Assembly (NCBI GenBank): GCA_947471745.1
Contig: CANJKZ010000430.1
Location: 453,501 to 517,500, forward strand
Source: Closterium sp. Naga37s-1
Taxonomy: Eukaryota; Streptophyta; Zygnematophyceae; Desmidiales; Closteriaceae
DNA: 64,000 nt
Reading direction: 5' to 3'
Each line of letters begins with the position of its first letter. Position 1 is the stretch's first letter. Both the position numbers and the translations under genes were made by a program. Below the pieces are notes generated by a model, which did not search any database, was not told the origin of the DNA, and saw nothing but the letters and a program-made list of their open reading frames with translations. Shown here one piece after another: positions 1 to 12,363 of this stretch.

Positions 1-369
1 GGGAGTCGGCGTGTTCAGCGAATGACGAAGATATTTGCGAAGGAGGGAGCTGGCTACCTGGAACATCATTGCCAGGCGACGGAGCAAGGCGAATCGGGTC
101 GTGTGAGGCAACAAAGAGGCCAAGGAGCAGAAGGAGCGATGCAATACCGAGGCGAAACGATGTGATGGTGGAGGATCGTCCAGCGGACGGGGAAGGGCGG
201 TCGGACTTTGAGGCCCCAGCTGAGTTGATTGAACCGGATGCTATCACAGCCATGGTCTGCAATAGCGTTGGTTGTTGGTCGAGCCGTAGTAGCAGCTACG
301 TGATGGATACCGCCCTTTGCGGCTGCTGTTCTGGACTAAGTGGCTCTCTTTCGAACCTCGCTGATCAAA
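1..369. other. Unassigned left edge
   Basis: I see no recognisable gene here. A 143-codon open frame crosses it from 69 to 500, but it ends inside the LINE tail that follows and has no motif I know. It may be the body of another degraded retroelement. Confidence 0.3.
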
Positions 370-541
370 TCGGTAGTACCCGCTTTTGGTTTCATCCTAT
401 AGATGAGTGGTACAGTGAAAGCAAAAGGATAAGTTTTTTATATTTATGTCTTGAACCCGTTATTGAGTGGTTTGTAGCAACAACCATAATTCGGTCGTAG
501 CATTTGCAAAGTCATTTTCTTTGTTACTTTGGTAAGCTTTG
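370..541 (+). repeat. LINE 3' tail, first copy
   Basis: About 170 bases starting TCGGTAGTACCCG and ending at TGGTAAGCTTT recur almost unchanged at 17715-17886, where they form the 3' end of the LINE that follows. This copy is therefore the 3' end of an older or heavily 5'-truncated member of the same family. The next LINE inserted immediately beside it. Confidence 0.75.
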
Positions 542-548
542 CAGGTCA

Positions 549-854
549 TGGAGCCGGTCATCAAGGATTTCGCCGATGTCTTGTTCCTGAGCTATGCCGA
601 CGATACCTACATTTTCGGTCCTGGGGATCGGATATTGGAGGCGTTTGGCGTGCTACAGGAGCGGTTGGAGTCAGTGGGATTGCAAGTGCAGGCGCATAAG
701 TGTCGGTTTTGGGAGCGGGGGGGAGCTGATCTAGAGGAGCGGTTGCCACCTGGCATGCAGCGGACGGAGGAGGGTTTGACGGTAGTTGGCGTTCCGATTG
801 GGGATGAGGACTGGGAGGTTGTTCGGTTACGGGAGCGGCTACAGGAGTTGCAGG
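549..854 (+). pseudogene. LINE reverse transcriptase palm fragment
   Basis: The translation contains FLSYADDTYIFGP, the catalytic YADD box of reverse transcriptase. It is followed by LQERLESVGLQVQAHKC, the usual palm-to-thumb stretch in LINEs (hydrophobic helix, then K-C). Everything upstream of the palm is missing, as expected from 5' truncation during target-primed insertion. The frame runs into the LTR element at 855. Confidence 0.8.
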
Positions 855-994
855 TGTCAAGATAGCAAGCAGAAGTTAGAACAGAGAAGAGGGGTTTCAC
901 TAGTAAGCAATGGGATACATATAGCAAACCCTAGTTGGGCTGTACTCACTGTAGAGTACCCCACTGCAGACTAGACAAATATTACATTCTGACA
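855..994 (-). repeat. LTR of the TRIM-like element, left copy
   Basis: This is the 140-base terminal repeat bounded by TG and CA. It matches 1871-2010 with one visible difference. Confidence 0.85.
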
Positions 995-1599
995 CACCCC
1001 CATAGTCAAAGTGGGGTATAATCAGCACAGCAAGCAGTAATTTTAATAAGTTCACAAGCACAAGCAAAGCTAGAGGCTGCCACAGAGGGCAAGTGAGGAG
1101 GAGGAGGGACTGTGAGAGGAGTGGAGATAGGAGGCGACGGGTGAAGCCGCAAATACACGGGCAACAGGAGCGGCGCGCACGGTGGCTACCGGACACAAGC
1201 AAGGGTATCCGGACTACTGGAGTAACTGGCTCCGCGGCTAAGACGAGCGGCAGGAGCAACGGACCCACGGGCGACCGACGTCAGCAGGCTCGCTGGGCTA
1301 CCGGAGCAAGGGTGACCCCCGGACTACTGGCGTTGGTGACATCACGACGGCTACCTCCGCTCAACCTCCCCCAACTGTCCCATACCCCTTTCACACACCC
1401 CTTGTTGCACCCCTAGCTCCACTCCCACGACACCCCCCTAGCACCACTCCCTCGGCTCCCACACACCCACCCCCCTCAGCAGCAGCTGCAACAGTGGGAG
1501 ACGGAGGAGGAGGAGGAGCATGAGACGGCTCACACACCCGTCACCCCCATACTCGCCACCCGCGGGAAGGAAGAAGCCTCGCGGCGCACGGGGGCACGG

Positions 1600-1860
1600 G
1601 GCGGCGCAACGGGAGCACAGGGGGCGCGCGCGGGTCCCCAGGGCGGCGCGACGGGAGCGCAGGGGGCGCGCGCGGGTCCCCAGGGCGGCGCGACGGGATG
1701 GCGGGGGCCGCGCGCGGGTCCCCAGGGCGACGCGACGGGATCGCGGGGGGCGTGCGCGGGTCCCCAGGGGCGACGCGTCGGTCGACGGGGGGGACGCGCG
1801 GGTCCCCGGGGGCGGCGCGACGGTCGACGGGGAGGGACGCGCGGGTCCCCGGGGTGACGC
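1600..1860. repeat. GC-rich tandem repeat inside the TRIM
   Basis: Imperfect units of roughly 36 bases are built on CGCGGGTCCCCAGGGCGGCG. Such a GC-rich array inside the element next to an LTR is shared by every LTR element in this window. Confidence 0.7.
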
Positions 1861-1870
1861 GACGGTAGCA

Positions 1871-2010
1871 TGTCAAGATAGCAAGCAGAAGTTAGAACAG
1901 AGAAGAGGGGTTTCACTAGTAAGCAATGGGATACATATAGCAAACCCTAGTTGGGCTGTACTCACTATAGAGTACCCCACTGCAGACTAGACAAATATTA
2001 CATTCTGACA
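1871..2010 (-). repeat. LTR of the TRIM-like element, right copy
   Basis: This is the second terminal repeat, followed directly by the GCAGG target duplication. Confidence 0.85.
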
Positions 2011-2015
2011 GCAGG

Positions 2016-2985
2016 CGCCCCTTCCTTGGCTCCCGTTGCTCGAGCATCCCCAGATGGCGGCGCACCTTCTGGCCATTGCAGTGTCGGCACGACCTATATA
2101 TCTTGCTCGGACGGTGCCACCACGACCAGAGGTGGTGGAGGCGTTTAGGGAGTGGGACAGCAGGGTGGAGGACTGTTTTGAGCAGCTTTTTCCTCCGTGC
2201 ACATGGGAGCACGACTCTGGTCGGTCTAGGTTGGCCCGCCTGCAGCTGCACCTCCCAGTCCGTCTGAGTGGTTTCGGTGTTCGAGCTGCGGCGTCTTTGA
2301 GCCCACTCTCCTATGCCTGTGGATGGACGCAGGCGGCGCGAGGTGTGGATCAGTTGGGGATAGCGGGAGAGGAGGCGATGTTTAGGGACTACCTCAGCTC
2401 TTCGGGGGGGGTGAACTTTCTCAACCTGTGGTTCTCCAAGAGCCTCGAGCAGCTGCCTGACACTGTACGCCAGGAGATGCCGGGTCTCCACCTCTGCGTA
2501 GCGGCCCCACCAGTTCGACTTTTCCACACACGGCAGCGGCTGTTAGCTGTGGAGGAGCTCCAGGCCCTCCATCGTATGGCCCGTGACGATGCTACCCTGG
2601 ACCGTTTCACATCCCTTCAGGGCCCGGGAGCTGGTGCTTGGGTCTTGGCGGTGCCTGCACATTCAGATTTGACCTTTACAGCCGCTGAGTGGGGCATTGC
2701 CGCGGCTGTGCGTTTGGGCCTTCCGATTCAGCAGCTGCACGTCGCGGGCCGTTGCATTTGCGGCACCGCGTACACGGACCCGGCAGATCCACACCATGCA
2801 TTGCGCTGTAAGCACCAGCACGGGCCGTCACGGGTGCACGACGAGGTGAAGTTTGCGGTGGCTAGGATCGCTAAGGCGTCGGGAGGGGTGGTGTCGATGG
2901 AGGACGACTCGATGTTGGTAGGGAAGCGGGTGGATGTTGCGGTGCGCCGACCAACGGCGGGGGAGGCGCATGCTCTGAAGGTCAG
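2016..2985 (+). pseudogene. LINE ORF, thumb to restriction-like endonuclease start
   Basis: This open block follows the small LTR element in the phase that the RT fragment had left. It encodes a thumb and linker region. A zinc-binding cluster follows (GRCICG..., DPHHALRC, then RVHDEVKFAVA), and then EDDSMLVGKRVDVAV, which looks like the first acidic residues of a PD-(D/E)xK nuclease. The C-x-C, H-x3-C and H-D arrangement is typical of LINEs that carry a restriction-like endonuclease. The block stops where the outer copia element inserted. Confidence 0.7.
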
Positions 2986-3117
2986 TGTCTCAAACTCTAT
3001 GTTTGTGTTCTCTCTAGGCTATAGTGGGTTAGCCTATAAGGGGTACAACACTTTAGGGTTAGTACTTGTACCCAACTCATTCATAGTTCATTCATTCCTG
3101 CACCGTTGATTCTGACA
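2986..3117 (+). repeat. Outer copia 5' LTR
   Basis: This is the 132-base repeat from TG to CA. It is followed at 3118 by the tRNA-Met primer site. Confidence 0.85.
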
Positions 3118-3289
3118 TGGTATTCAGAGCAGGAAACCTGTTAGGTTTTTAGGGCCCACCGATCGTTCCGCTAGTTCCTGCCCGAAGCGCCCTTGCGCTG
3201 TCCGGCCCTCTCGCACAGTGTCACACTACCCTGCAACTACTCGCACTGCCTGCCCTAGCGCGCTGCCCTGCTGTCACGCGCGCCCCTGC

Positions 3290-3930
3290 TTCCCGTGAGC
3301 AGCCCCTGCTCCGCGCGCCCCTGCTGCCCGCGTGCAGCCTCTGCCCCGCGCGCCACTGCTGCCCGCGAGCAACCCCTGCCTCGAGCGCCACTGCTGCCCG
3401 CGAGCAGCCCCTGCCTCGAGCGCCACTGCTGCCCGCGAGCAGCCCCTGCCTCGAGCGCCACTGCTGCCCGCGAGCAGCCCCTGCCTCGAGCGCCACTGCT
3501 GCCCGTGAGCAGCCCCTGCCTCGAGCGCCACTGCTGCCCGCGAGCAGCCCCTGCCCCGAGCGCCCCTGCTGCCCGCGAGCAGCCCCTGCCCCGAGCACCC
3601 CTGCTGCCCGTGAGCAGCCCCTGCCCTGCGCGCCCCTTCTGCCCGCGAGCAGCTCCTGCCCCAGCGCGCCCCGCAGCCCAGCGCGCCAACGCGCCCCGCT
3701 GCTAAGCGCACCAGCGCGCCCCGCTGCTAAGCGCGCCAGCGCGCCCCGCAGCCCAGCGCGCCAGCGCGCCCCGCTGCTAAGCGTGCCAGCGCGCCCCACT
3801 GCGAAGCGCGCCAGCGTGCCCCACTGCGAAGCGCGCCAGCGCGCCCCGCAGCCCAGCGCGCCAGTGCGCCCCGCAGCCCAGCGCGCCAGTGCGCCCCGCT
3901 GCTAAGCGCGCCAGCGCGCCCCACAACCCT
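3290..3930. repeat. GC-rich tandem arrays in the outer copia leader
   Basis: Two arrays follow one another. The first (about 3290-3660) repeats a unit of roughly 36 bases containing CCTCGAGCGCCACTGCTGCC. The second (about 3660-3930) repeats GCGCGCCAGCGCGCCCCGCT units. They lie between the primer site and the first gag-like codons, where an untranslated RNA leader would be. Confidence 0.8.
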
Positions 3931-5097
3931 AAAAGCGCCTGCCCAGCGCGCCGCTGCTGCATGAGCTGCTGCTGCTGCTAAGCGCTGATGCTGCTGCCCT
4001 ACTGCTGCTCCTACTGCTACTGCTACGGCTGCTGCCACTACTGCTGCTGCGGCTCGTGCTGCCCACGTACTCTACTCGCCTCCACATTCACTACACCAGT
4101 CGCTACTACTGCCCTTGCGCCGCTGCTACTGACTGCCACTGCCTGTCATGGCCACTCTCACGGTAGTCGCAGCGGCTAGGGGTGGACAGCAGCAGCCACT
4201 GCCTCTCCCGGACACGCTATCCCCGCAGCAGCTTCGCGAGTGGGTTATTCAGCGAGCCCGTCCAGGTGGTGGAGACTTTGGTTTTCTGCTTACTGCAAAG
4301 CGGCGGCAGCAGAGTCAGCAGGAGACCTTCTCCCCGCAGCTGAGTAGTGAGTTGTTTCCTCAGCGATGTGTCCCTGGTTCTGTAGAGGCTGCTGCTCTAG
4401 GTGCTAGTGAGTCTGCTGCCGCACTAGGTGCTAGTGAGTCTGCTGCCGTGCCTGGTGCTAGTCAGTCTGCTGCAGCTTTAGGTGCTCGTGCGTCTACCGC
4501 CACAAGTCCTGCCTGAGCTGAAGCCTTGCACACTTTCACACTTGACTCAGGCGCGTCACGTTGCTTCTTTCGTGACTGCACCACACTCACACCACTTGCT
4601 GCACCGGCACCAGTCTCTCTGGCTGACCCCACTGGGGGCCCAGTAGTCGCACGAGCCTCCACTGTCCTCCAGTGTCTAGCAGTCCCCTCCGGCTCTCTGT
4701 CAGGTCTCCACCTCCCCACTTTCTCGACGAACTTGGTGAGCAACGCTGCCATTCAGGATATCTGGGTTGATACCTTTATTCCCGGAGGGCAGCGTGTGGC
4801 GATCTGTACGTGCTCCCGGACTGGCCGTCACCTTGCTACGTTCACTCGACGGCCTGGGTCTAGTCTGTACACACTGACCACTGCGTCTGCACAGGTGGCT
4901 GAGTCAGTTCAGGTGGCTGCGTCGAGTCGGGTGTCTGCGTCTGGTCGGCTTGCAGCGTCTTGCTCGTGTCGAGTACTCTCTCACCAGACTCTCCTTTGGC
5001 ACCACCGCCTCGGTCACCCCTCACTGCCGCGTCTGCGCAGCCTGCACTCCCGTCTCCTTGTCTCTGGCCTTCCCAGGTCCCTGCCCTCCCTCCCGCG

Positions 5098-5232
5098 TGT
5101 CAGAACATTATATAGCTTATGCTGTTGTGTAGGCTATAGTGGGGTATTCCATAGGGGGTACAACCCAATCAGGGTTTCCTATATGTACTCACTTCATTCA
5201 TAGTTCAACTATCCTCGTTCTTTATTTTCACA
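5098..5232 (+). repeat. Inner copia 5' LTR
   Basis: This is a 135-base repeat from TGTCAGAAC to TTTTCACA, abutting the primer site at 5233. Confidence 0.9.
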
Positions 5233-5329
5233 TGGAATCAGAGCAGGTCCCCTCCTAGGGACTGCTTCTAGGGCCCACCGAAGCGCGCCCCGAGGCGCGT
5301 TTTTTTTTTTCCTTTTTTTTTAGCGACCC

Positions 5330-6130
5330 TCCGTGTCGCCCCTCGCGGCCCCGCCGCCCTCCCTTCGCGGCCCCGCCGCCCTACTAACGCGGCCCCGCCG
5401 CCCTTCCTTCGCGGCCCCGCCGCCCTGCTCGCGCGGCCCAACCGCCCTGCTCACGCGGCCCCGCCGCCCTCTGCTAAGCGGCCCCGCCGCCCTGCTACAG
5501 CGGCCCCGCCGCCCTCACGTCGCGGCCCGCCCGCCCTCTGCTTCGCGGCCCCGCCGCCCTGCTCACGCGGCCCCGCCGCCCTCTGCTAAGCGGCCCCGCC
5601 GCCCCACTACAGCGGCCCCGCCGCCCTCACGTCGCGGCCCGCCCGCCACCCTACCTGCGGCCCGCCCGCCGCCCTACCTGCGGCCCGCCCGCCGCCCTAC
5701 CTGCGGCCCGCCCGCCGCCCTACTTGCGGCCCTACCGCCGCCCTACCTGCGGCCCGCCCGCCGCCCTACTTGCGGCCCTACCGCCGCCCTACCTGCGGCC
5801 CGCCCGCAGCCCTACTTGCGGCCCTACCGCCGCCCTGCCTGCGGCCCGCCCGCCGCCCTACCTACGGCCCGCCCGCCGCCCTACCTGCGGCCCTACCGCC
5901 GCCCTACCTGCGGGAGCTGCCTAGCAGCAGAACCGCCGGGAGCCGAGCCGCCCTGCCGCCGAGCCGCCCGGGAGCCGAGCCGCCCTGCCGCCGAGCCGCC
6001 CGGGAGCCGAGCCGCCCTGCCGCCGAGCCGCCCGGGAGCCGAGCCGCACTGCCGCCGAGCCGCCCAACAGCCGAGCCGCCCAGCAGCCGCGCCGCCCTGC
6101 CGCCGAGCCGCTGAGCAGCCGAGCCGCCCT
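5330..6130. repeat. GC-rich tandem arrays in the inner copia leader
   Basis: Three arrays succeed one another. GGCCCCGCCGCCCT units run to about 5650, CGGCCCGCCCGCCGCCCTAC units to about 5920, and CCGGGAGCCGAGCCGCCCTG units to about 6130. Long open frames through them are a by-product of the absence of stop codons in such sequence. Confidence 0.8.
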
Positions 6131-6227
6131 ACTGCCGAGCCGCCCGACCTGCCCTGTCCGGTGAGCACAGCCCCACTGTCACTGCGTGCCCTTGCCCTAC
6201 TGCTTGCACTGCTCGTCTGTCGTCGTC

Positions 6228-7265
6228 ATGGCTACCCCTAGTGTCCTCACTTTTGACGCTGAGGGTCGAGCCATTGACTTTGAGGTCTGGGTCGACGACC
6301 TGCAGCTGTTCTTACAGTGCGATAGGGCGGACGGTCTTTCCCTCTTTGACCTCACCTCTGGCGCCTCTCCTGCCCCTGCTACTGATGCTGACCCCACTGT
6401 TCGCTCTCAGTGGGCCACCCGCGATGCTGCTGCACGTCTTGCTGTGCGTCGCCACCTGCCTACCACTGAGCGCGCGCACTTTAGTCAGTACAAGAGTGCT
6501 CAGACCTTGTACGACGCTGTAGTTGCGCGCTACTCTTCCCCTGCCACTGCTGCCCTGAGCCGCCTCATGCTACCGTACCTCTTTCCTGACCTTACTGCCT
6601 TTCCCACTGTCGCTGACCTCATTACGCACCTCCGCACTAGTGACACTCGCTACCGCGCCGCCCTTCCTGCTGAGTTCTGCGCCAAGAACCCCCCCCCCAT
6701 GTACATCACTCTCTATTACATAGTCACACGCCTCCCTGACTCCCTTCGCGTAGTCAGGGACCACTACCTCTCGGTCTGTCCCACCACTCTCACTGTCGAC
6801 CTCCTCGAGAAGTCCCTCCTGGCGGCGGAGAAGAGCATCGTCGCTGTAGGAGCCTCTCGTGGTGACCCTCGCACCCCCATCTTTGAGGGGTGTTCTCCTT
6901 CCCCCCTGCTGCCCTCTGTTGCCTCTACTGCTGCTGCCGACCTGCTTGGTCTTGAGTCGGTCTGCGCGGCGTCTGCCCCTAGCGGGAGACGCCGCCCTGG
7001 CAGGGGCAAGGGGGGCAAGGGCGCGGGTGGAGCTGGAGGGGGCGGTGGAGGAGGCGGTGGAGGCGGAGGAGGGAGTGGGGGTGGCGGTGGGAGTGGTGGC
7101 GGGGGCGGTGGTGGCGGTGGCAGCAGCGGAGGAGGAGGCGGTGGTGGCGGCAGCGGTGGGAGCGGAGGCAGCGGTGGTGGTGGAGGTGGAGGCAGCGGTG
7201 GCGGAGGGGGTGGAGCTGGTCGGGGTGGTGCCCCGCAGCGTAGCGGCCCTGGTGGTGGCCAGCGT

Positions 7266-7297
<32 letters not shown>

Positions 7298-10200
7298 TTC
7301 GCGGGACATTCCCCCGCCCCAGCAGCTCCGTGAGTGGTACACGCAGCGTCAGCGGGGTGGGGGTTTTGGTCCGTGCACCTACGTCCTTCGTTCCGGTGAC
7401 CGAGCGGGTGAGCAGTGTGGGGGTGCGCACCCCACTCAGCGCTGCTTTGGCCGCCTGACGGACGCTTGGCGTCAGCAGTTCCCCGAGGCCAGTGAGATTC
7501 CCCGTTGGGGAGAGCTGTCTAGGGCTGGCGTAGCTGTCTTTGATCTTGACTTTGATGCTATCCTTGCTGCCATGTATGCTGTGACTATTAGTGAGGAGGG
7601 TGACTGTTACCAGTGTTTCCCGCCCGACCCGGGCATTGGTACTGCTGCGCCAGGTACTTCTGCGGCTGCTGCTCTAGGTGCCAGTGCGTCTGCACTCTCA
7701 GGTACTGGTGAGGCTGCGCTCTCAGGTACTGCGTCGGCTTCGGCCTCCCTCACCTTCACACTTGACTCAGGGGCTTCTCGCTCCTTCTTTCGAGACCGCA
7801 CCACACTCACGCCGCTTGGCCGGCCGGTTGCAGTCTCCCTGGCTGACCCCTCTGGGGGTCCTGTCCTCTCTCACTTCTCCACTGTCCTCCCGTGTCCGGC
7901 TGCCCCCTCGGGCACCTTGTCTGGTCTGTACCTCCCCTCGTTCTCGACGAACTTGGTGAGTGGTGCTGACCTGCAGGATGCGGGGGTTCACCAGTTTACT
8001 CCTGCGAGTCAGCGGGTGACCCACTGCTCGGATGCCCGCACAGGCCGACACCTGGCCACGTTCTCGTGTCGGCCAGGGTCGAGTCTCTACACACTGACCA
8101 CTGCGTCTCCTCCTGTCCCTGCGTCTGGCCAGGTAGCTGCGTCGGGTCAGGTGTTTGCTGCTGCGTCCAGGTCTGGTCCTGAGTCTGCCCCCTGCTCGTG
8201 TCGCCGCCTGTCTCACGAGACTCTCCTGTGGCACCACCGTCTTGGCCACCCCTCCTTGCTTCGTCTTCGGGGCATGGCTTCCCGTGTCCTTGTCTCTGGT
8301 CTTCCCCGGTCTCTCCCTCCCCTTCCTTCGGGACCCGGACCTTCTTGTGTCCCCTGTGTCGAGGGGCGGCTCCGGGCTGCCCCTCACTCCTCCCAGTTTC
8401 CCCCGACAGAGGCTCCTCTGCAGACGCTTCACATGGACGTGTGGGGCCCCGCCCGCGTCCGTGGGCAGGGTCACGAGCGCTACTTCCTGCTGGTGGTTGA
8501 CGACTACTCGCGTTACACCACAGTCTTCCCCTTGCGCAGCAAGGGTGATGTCACTGAGGTGTTGATCGACTGGATCCGCGCAGCTCGTCTCCAGCTCAGG
8601 AGGAGCTTCGGCTCGGACTTTCCTGTTCTGCGTCTGCACTCTGACCGAGGTGGAGAGTTCTCCTCTGGCCTTCTGCGAGCCTACTGTCGTGCACGAGGCA
8701 TCCGCCAGACCTTTACGCTTCCGGACTCTCCACAGCAAAATGGGATTGCTGAGCGCCGCATTGGCATGGTCATGGACGTCGCTCGTACGTCCATGATGCA
8801 TGCGGCTGCCCCCCATTTTCTGTGGCCGTTTGCGGTTCGGTACGCGGCGCATCAGATCAACCTTCACCCCAGGGTCTCCCGGCCGGAGACCTCCCCAGCT
8901 CTGCTGTGGACGGGGAAGGTCGGCGATGCGTCTGCGTTCCGTGTCTGGGGATCTCGGGCGTTTGCCCGCGACTTGTCTGCGGACAAGCTGTCCCCTCGTG
9001 CTGCTCCCTGTGTCTTCCTCGGCTTCCCCCCTGACGCTCCAGGGTGGCAGTTCTACCACCCCTCCTCTCGTCGTGTTCTGTCCTCCCAGGACGTCACGTT
9101 CGACGAGTCAGTCCCCTTCTACCGCCTCTTCCCCTACCGCACTCCTTCCCTCCCCCCGCCACCGCACTTCCTTGTGCCAGGTCCCCCCCCGGTAGACCCC
9201 CTTCCCCCTCAGGGTCCTGCCCCTTCAGGTGTGTCCCAGGTAGACGCAGTCGAGCCGGTCGAGGTTGCTGGTGACTCTGGTCCTGCTGCGGGTGCTGAGC
9301 CTGGGGGTGCTGAGTCTGGGGGTGCTGAGCCTGGGGGTACTGCGACTGGGGGTGCTGAGCCTGGGGGTGCGGAGTCTGGGAGTGCTGAGCCTGGGGGTGC
9401 TGCGACTGGGGGTGCTGAGCCTGGGGGTGCGGAGTCTGGGGGTGCTGAGCCGTGGGGTGCTGCTACTGGGGGTGCTGAGCCAGGGGGTGCTGCGTCTGGA
9501 GGTGCTGAGCCTGGAGCTGCGGAGCCTGCGGCCACTGGACCTCCCCTTGTGGCGTCTGGCGGTGCGGGACCTGGCGGTTCTCCGGGTGCTTCGCCTCGGC
9601 GGGAGCCCCTCTCTCCACAGGAGCTGCGCGAGTGGTTTGCCCGGCGCTGGAGGCGTGCTACTGGAGCTGGAGGTTCTTCGGCTGCTGAGGGTGCTGGTGC
9701 CGCGGGTCCCGGAGGTGCTGGAGCTGGAGCTGCTGAGGGCGTTGGCGCTGAGGCTACTGCTGTCGGTCCTAGAGGCGGTCCTGCTGGGGGTGCTACTGGT
9801 GCTGCTGGAGGTCCTGGAGCTGGAGGTGCTGCTGGCGCTGGTGCTGCCTCTGGGGGTACTGGTGCTGTCCCTGCTGTGTCTGGAGTCGCCGCGCGGCCTA
9901 GACCGTACTTCGTTCCGCTCCTTCAGCAGGTTCTTGGTCTCCCGCCTTCTACTGGTCCTCCTCCTCCCTTAGAGTGTCCACAGCCTGTCCTGTCACAGTT
10001 ACAGTTACAGCCGGCCTCCCCACTGCCCGCTCCTTCTCCCTACACTGGTCCTACTGGAGGTCTTGCTGAGCGTCGTGAGCCTGCGTCTCGCCCTGCGTCG
10101 CCTGTCCGTGCTGCTCGCACTAGTGGTCGTGGTTCGCGTCAGCGTCCTCCTCCTGTCCCTGGCACGCACCGGATGTCTCTGCGTCCGTCCACTGCTCCTC

Positions 10201-12158
10201 TGCGTGCCCCTTTGCCTTCTCCTCCTGAGTCCTCTCTTCCTGCTCTTCCTGACCCGGAGTCGGACTCTCTTCGTGCTGCCAGTCCTGCTGTCACACGTCT
10301 CCTTGCTACTGTCGTCACTGACCCCTCTCTTGAGTCCACTGCTGCGTCTGCGCTTGTTGCTGAGCTCGTCGACTTTGCTGCTCGCTGTCGTCTAGACTAC
10401 GCTGCCGGTCTTGTTGCTGAGTCTGCGTCTGTCTGTCCTCCGTCCGTCGGGGGTGAGTGTGCTCTTGGCACGGACGTCCTTGAGGACAGGCAGGAGGAGT
10501 TCCGGTGTCTGGCTGCTGCTTCACCTCATCTCGCGTCCGTACTACTTGCCCCTGAGGGGGACCCGGATGCACTAGACATCCCGACTCCGCGCTCTTACGC
10601 GGAGGCCGTAGAGGGTCCCTACTCCTCTCAGTGGCAGGCAGCTATGGATGCAGAGATGGCGTCCTGGAAGTCCACAGGCACCTACGTTGACGCGGTTCCC
10701 CCTCCTGGGGCGAACATCGTCAGTGGCATGTGGATCTTCAGGGTGAAGCGGCCGCCGGGCTCTCCACCTGTCTTCAAGGCGCGGTACGTCGCTCGTGGCT
10801 TCAGTCAGCGGCAGGGAGTTGACTACTTTCAGACCTTCTCTCCCACCCCGAAGATGACCACTCTTCGGGTGCTGCTGCACATAGCCGCTCAGCGCGACTA
10901 CGAGCTCCACTCTCTTGACTTCAGTACTGCTTTCTTGCAGGGTAGCCTGCACGAGGAGATCTGGCTGCGCCGTCCACCTGGCTTCACTGGGACTTTTCCT
11001 CCTGGCACCCAGTGGAGCCTCCGACGGCCAGTCTACGGTCTCCGCCAGGCACCGCGTGAGTGGCACGACACACTGAGGACTACGCTTGCGGCTCTTGGGT
11101 TTGCTCCCTCTACTGCTGACCCGTCGTTGTTTCTGCGCACCGACACTTCTTTACCGCCGTTCTACGTCCTCGTGTACGTCGACGACTTGGTCTTTGCCAC
11201 AGCTGACACTGCTGGACTAGCCTACGTGAAGTCCGAGCTGCAGAAGAGACACACGTGCACAGACCTGGGTGAACTGCGCAGCTACCTTGGCTTGCAGATC
11301 ACTCGGGACAGAGCACGCCGCACCATTACCTTGACTCAGTCACACATGGTGCAGCAGGTCCTTCAGCGCTTCGGCTTCACGTACTCCTCGCCTCAGGCCA
11401 CTCCTCTGTCTACTCGCCACTCGCTCTCAGCTCTGCCTTCGGATGAGTCCGTAGAGTCGAGTGGCCCGTACCCAGAGCTTGTTGGCTGCCTCATGTACCT
11501 GATGACCTGCACACGACCTGACCTTGCATACCCTCTTAGCATTCTTGCACGCTATGTTGCTCCTGGGAGACACCGACCAGAGCACATGGCTGCAGCTAAG
11601 AGGGTGTTGCGCTACTTGTGCAGTACGTCGGGCATGGGGCTAGTGCTTGGAGGGCGGAGTCCAGTGGTCCTCACTGGGCACGCGGACGCTTCTTGGGCAG
11701 ACGACCAGGCTACACAGCGGTCGTCGCAGGGTTACACCTTCAGTCTTGGTTCCGGCTCTGTCTCGTGGCGGGCCACTCGCTCGTCCTCTGTTCTCAGCTC
11801 CAGTTGTGAGGCTGAGATCTACGCCGGGGCCATGGCTGCACAGGAGCTTCGCTGGCTCACCTACCTGCTGACTGACCTTGGAGAGCCGCCTCGTTCTCCT
11901 CCAGTGCTGTACGTAGACAACAAGGCCATGCTGGCCTTGTGTCGAGAGCAGCGCTTGGAGCACAGAACGAAGCACATTGCTCTCCGTTACTTTCTTGCTC
12001 GTGAGCTGCAGCAGCGTGGTCAGTTGCGACTTGCTTACGTGGCCTCTGAGGCCAACACTGCTGATGTGTTCACCAAGGCACTTGCGCCTTGTGACCATCA
12101 GCGCTTCTGCACCCAGCTGGGTCTTGTACCTGTCTTGCCTCACTTGCTCTCTTCTTGA
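6228..12158 (+). CDS. Inner copia gag-pol polyprotein
   Basis: One open frame of about 1,976 codons starts at the ATG at 6228, the first that leads into recognisable gag. Order of parts: a copia gag domain (first about 230 residues); a Gly-rich run followed by a Gln run; a Cys/His cluster (CTYVL..., CGGAHPTQRC) in the place of the usual zinc knuckle; an aspartic protease with LDSGAS; the HHCC gag-pre-integrase motif (WHHRLGHPS ... CVPC); an integrase core (MDVWGP, HSDRGGEFSS, NGIAERR); a long Gly/Ala/Pro spacer; reverse transcriptase with YVDDLVFA; and RNase H (GHADASWAD ... YVDNKAM). Gag and pol are in one frame, as in plant copia. An expansion of GGAEPGG and GGAESGG near 9290-9530 lies in the spacer. 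It looks whole. Confidence 0.93.
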
Positions 12159-12363
12159 CCTTGCTTGTACTGTTACATATATATACCTGCTCTTGCTTGT
12201 CCAGCTCTATATATATATGTGTACTCCTGCATGTGAACTGGCCTTGTGGCCTTGTCGTTGTGCTCGGACTGTGTGGTGACTTTGTGATCCACCCTGAGCT
12301 TGCTCTGCTTTGCTTGACTGGTCTTGTGACCCCTTGTTCTCCCCCACTTTGCCTATGGGGGTG

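Larger units (their letters stand above)
855..2010 (-). mobile_element. Small non-autonomous LTR element (TRIM-like)
   Basis: Two 140-base direct repeats (855-994 and 1871-2010) start TGTCAAG and end CTGACA. They flank 876 bases with no retroelement protein. The target duplication GCAGG lies at 850-854 and 2011-2015. A purine-rich tract next to the left repeat reads ATGGGGGTG on the minus strand, as in the copia elements of this window, so the element lies on the minus strand. The repeats differ at one position by eye, so the insertion is young. The LTR shares the AGTGGGGTA and AGGGTTTGCTATATGTA blocks with the copia LTRs, so it probably depends on copia for movement (inference). Confidence 0.85.

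Noticed and set aside
3290-3700. Regular repeats that resemble a CRISPR array
   Set aside because: Units are directly adjacent with no unique spacers, lie in a retrotransposon leader, and the genome is eukaryotic.
5333-6241. Pro/Arg-rich 302-codon frame before the copia gag
   Set aside because: It is produced by stop-free GC-rich tandem repeats in the untranslated leader. Recognisable gag starts only at 6228.
7767-9059. Minus-strand frame of 430 codons across the copia protease and integrase
   Set aside because: It is a shadow of the gag-pol frame on the + strand, which has all the family motifs.
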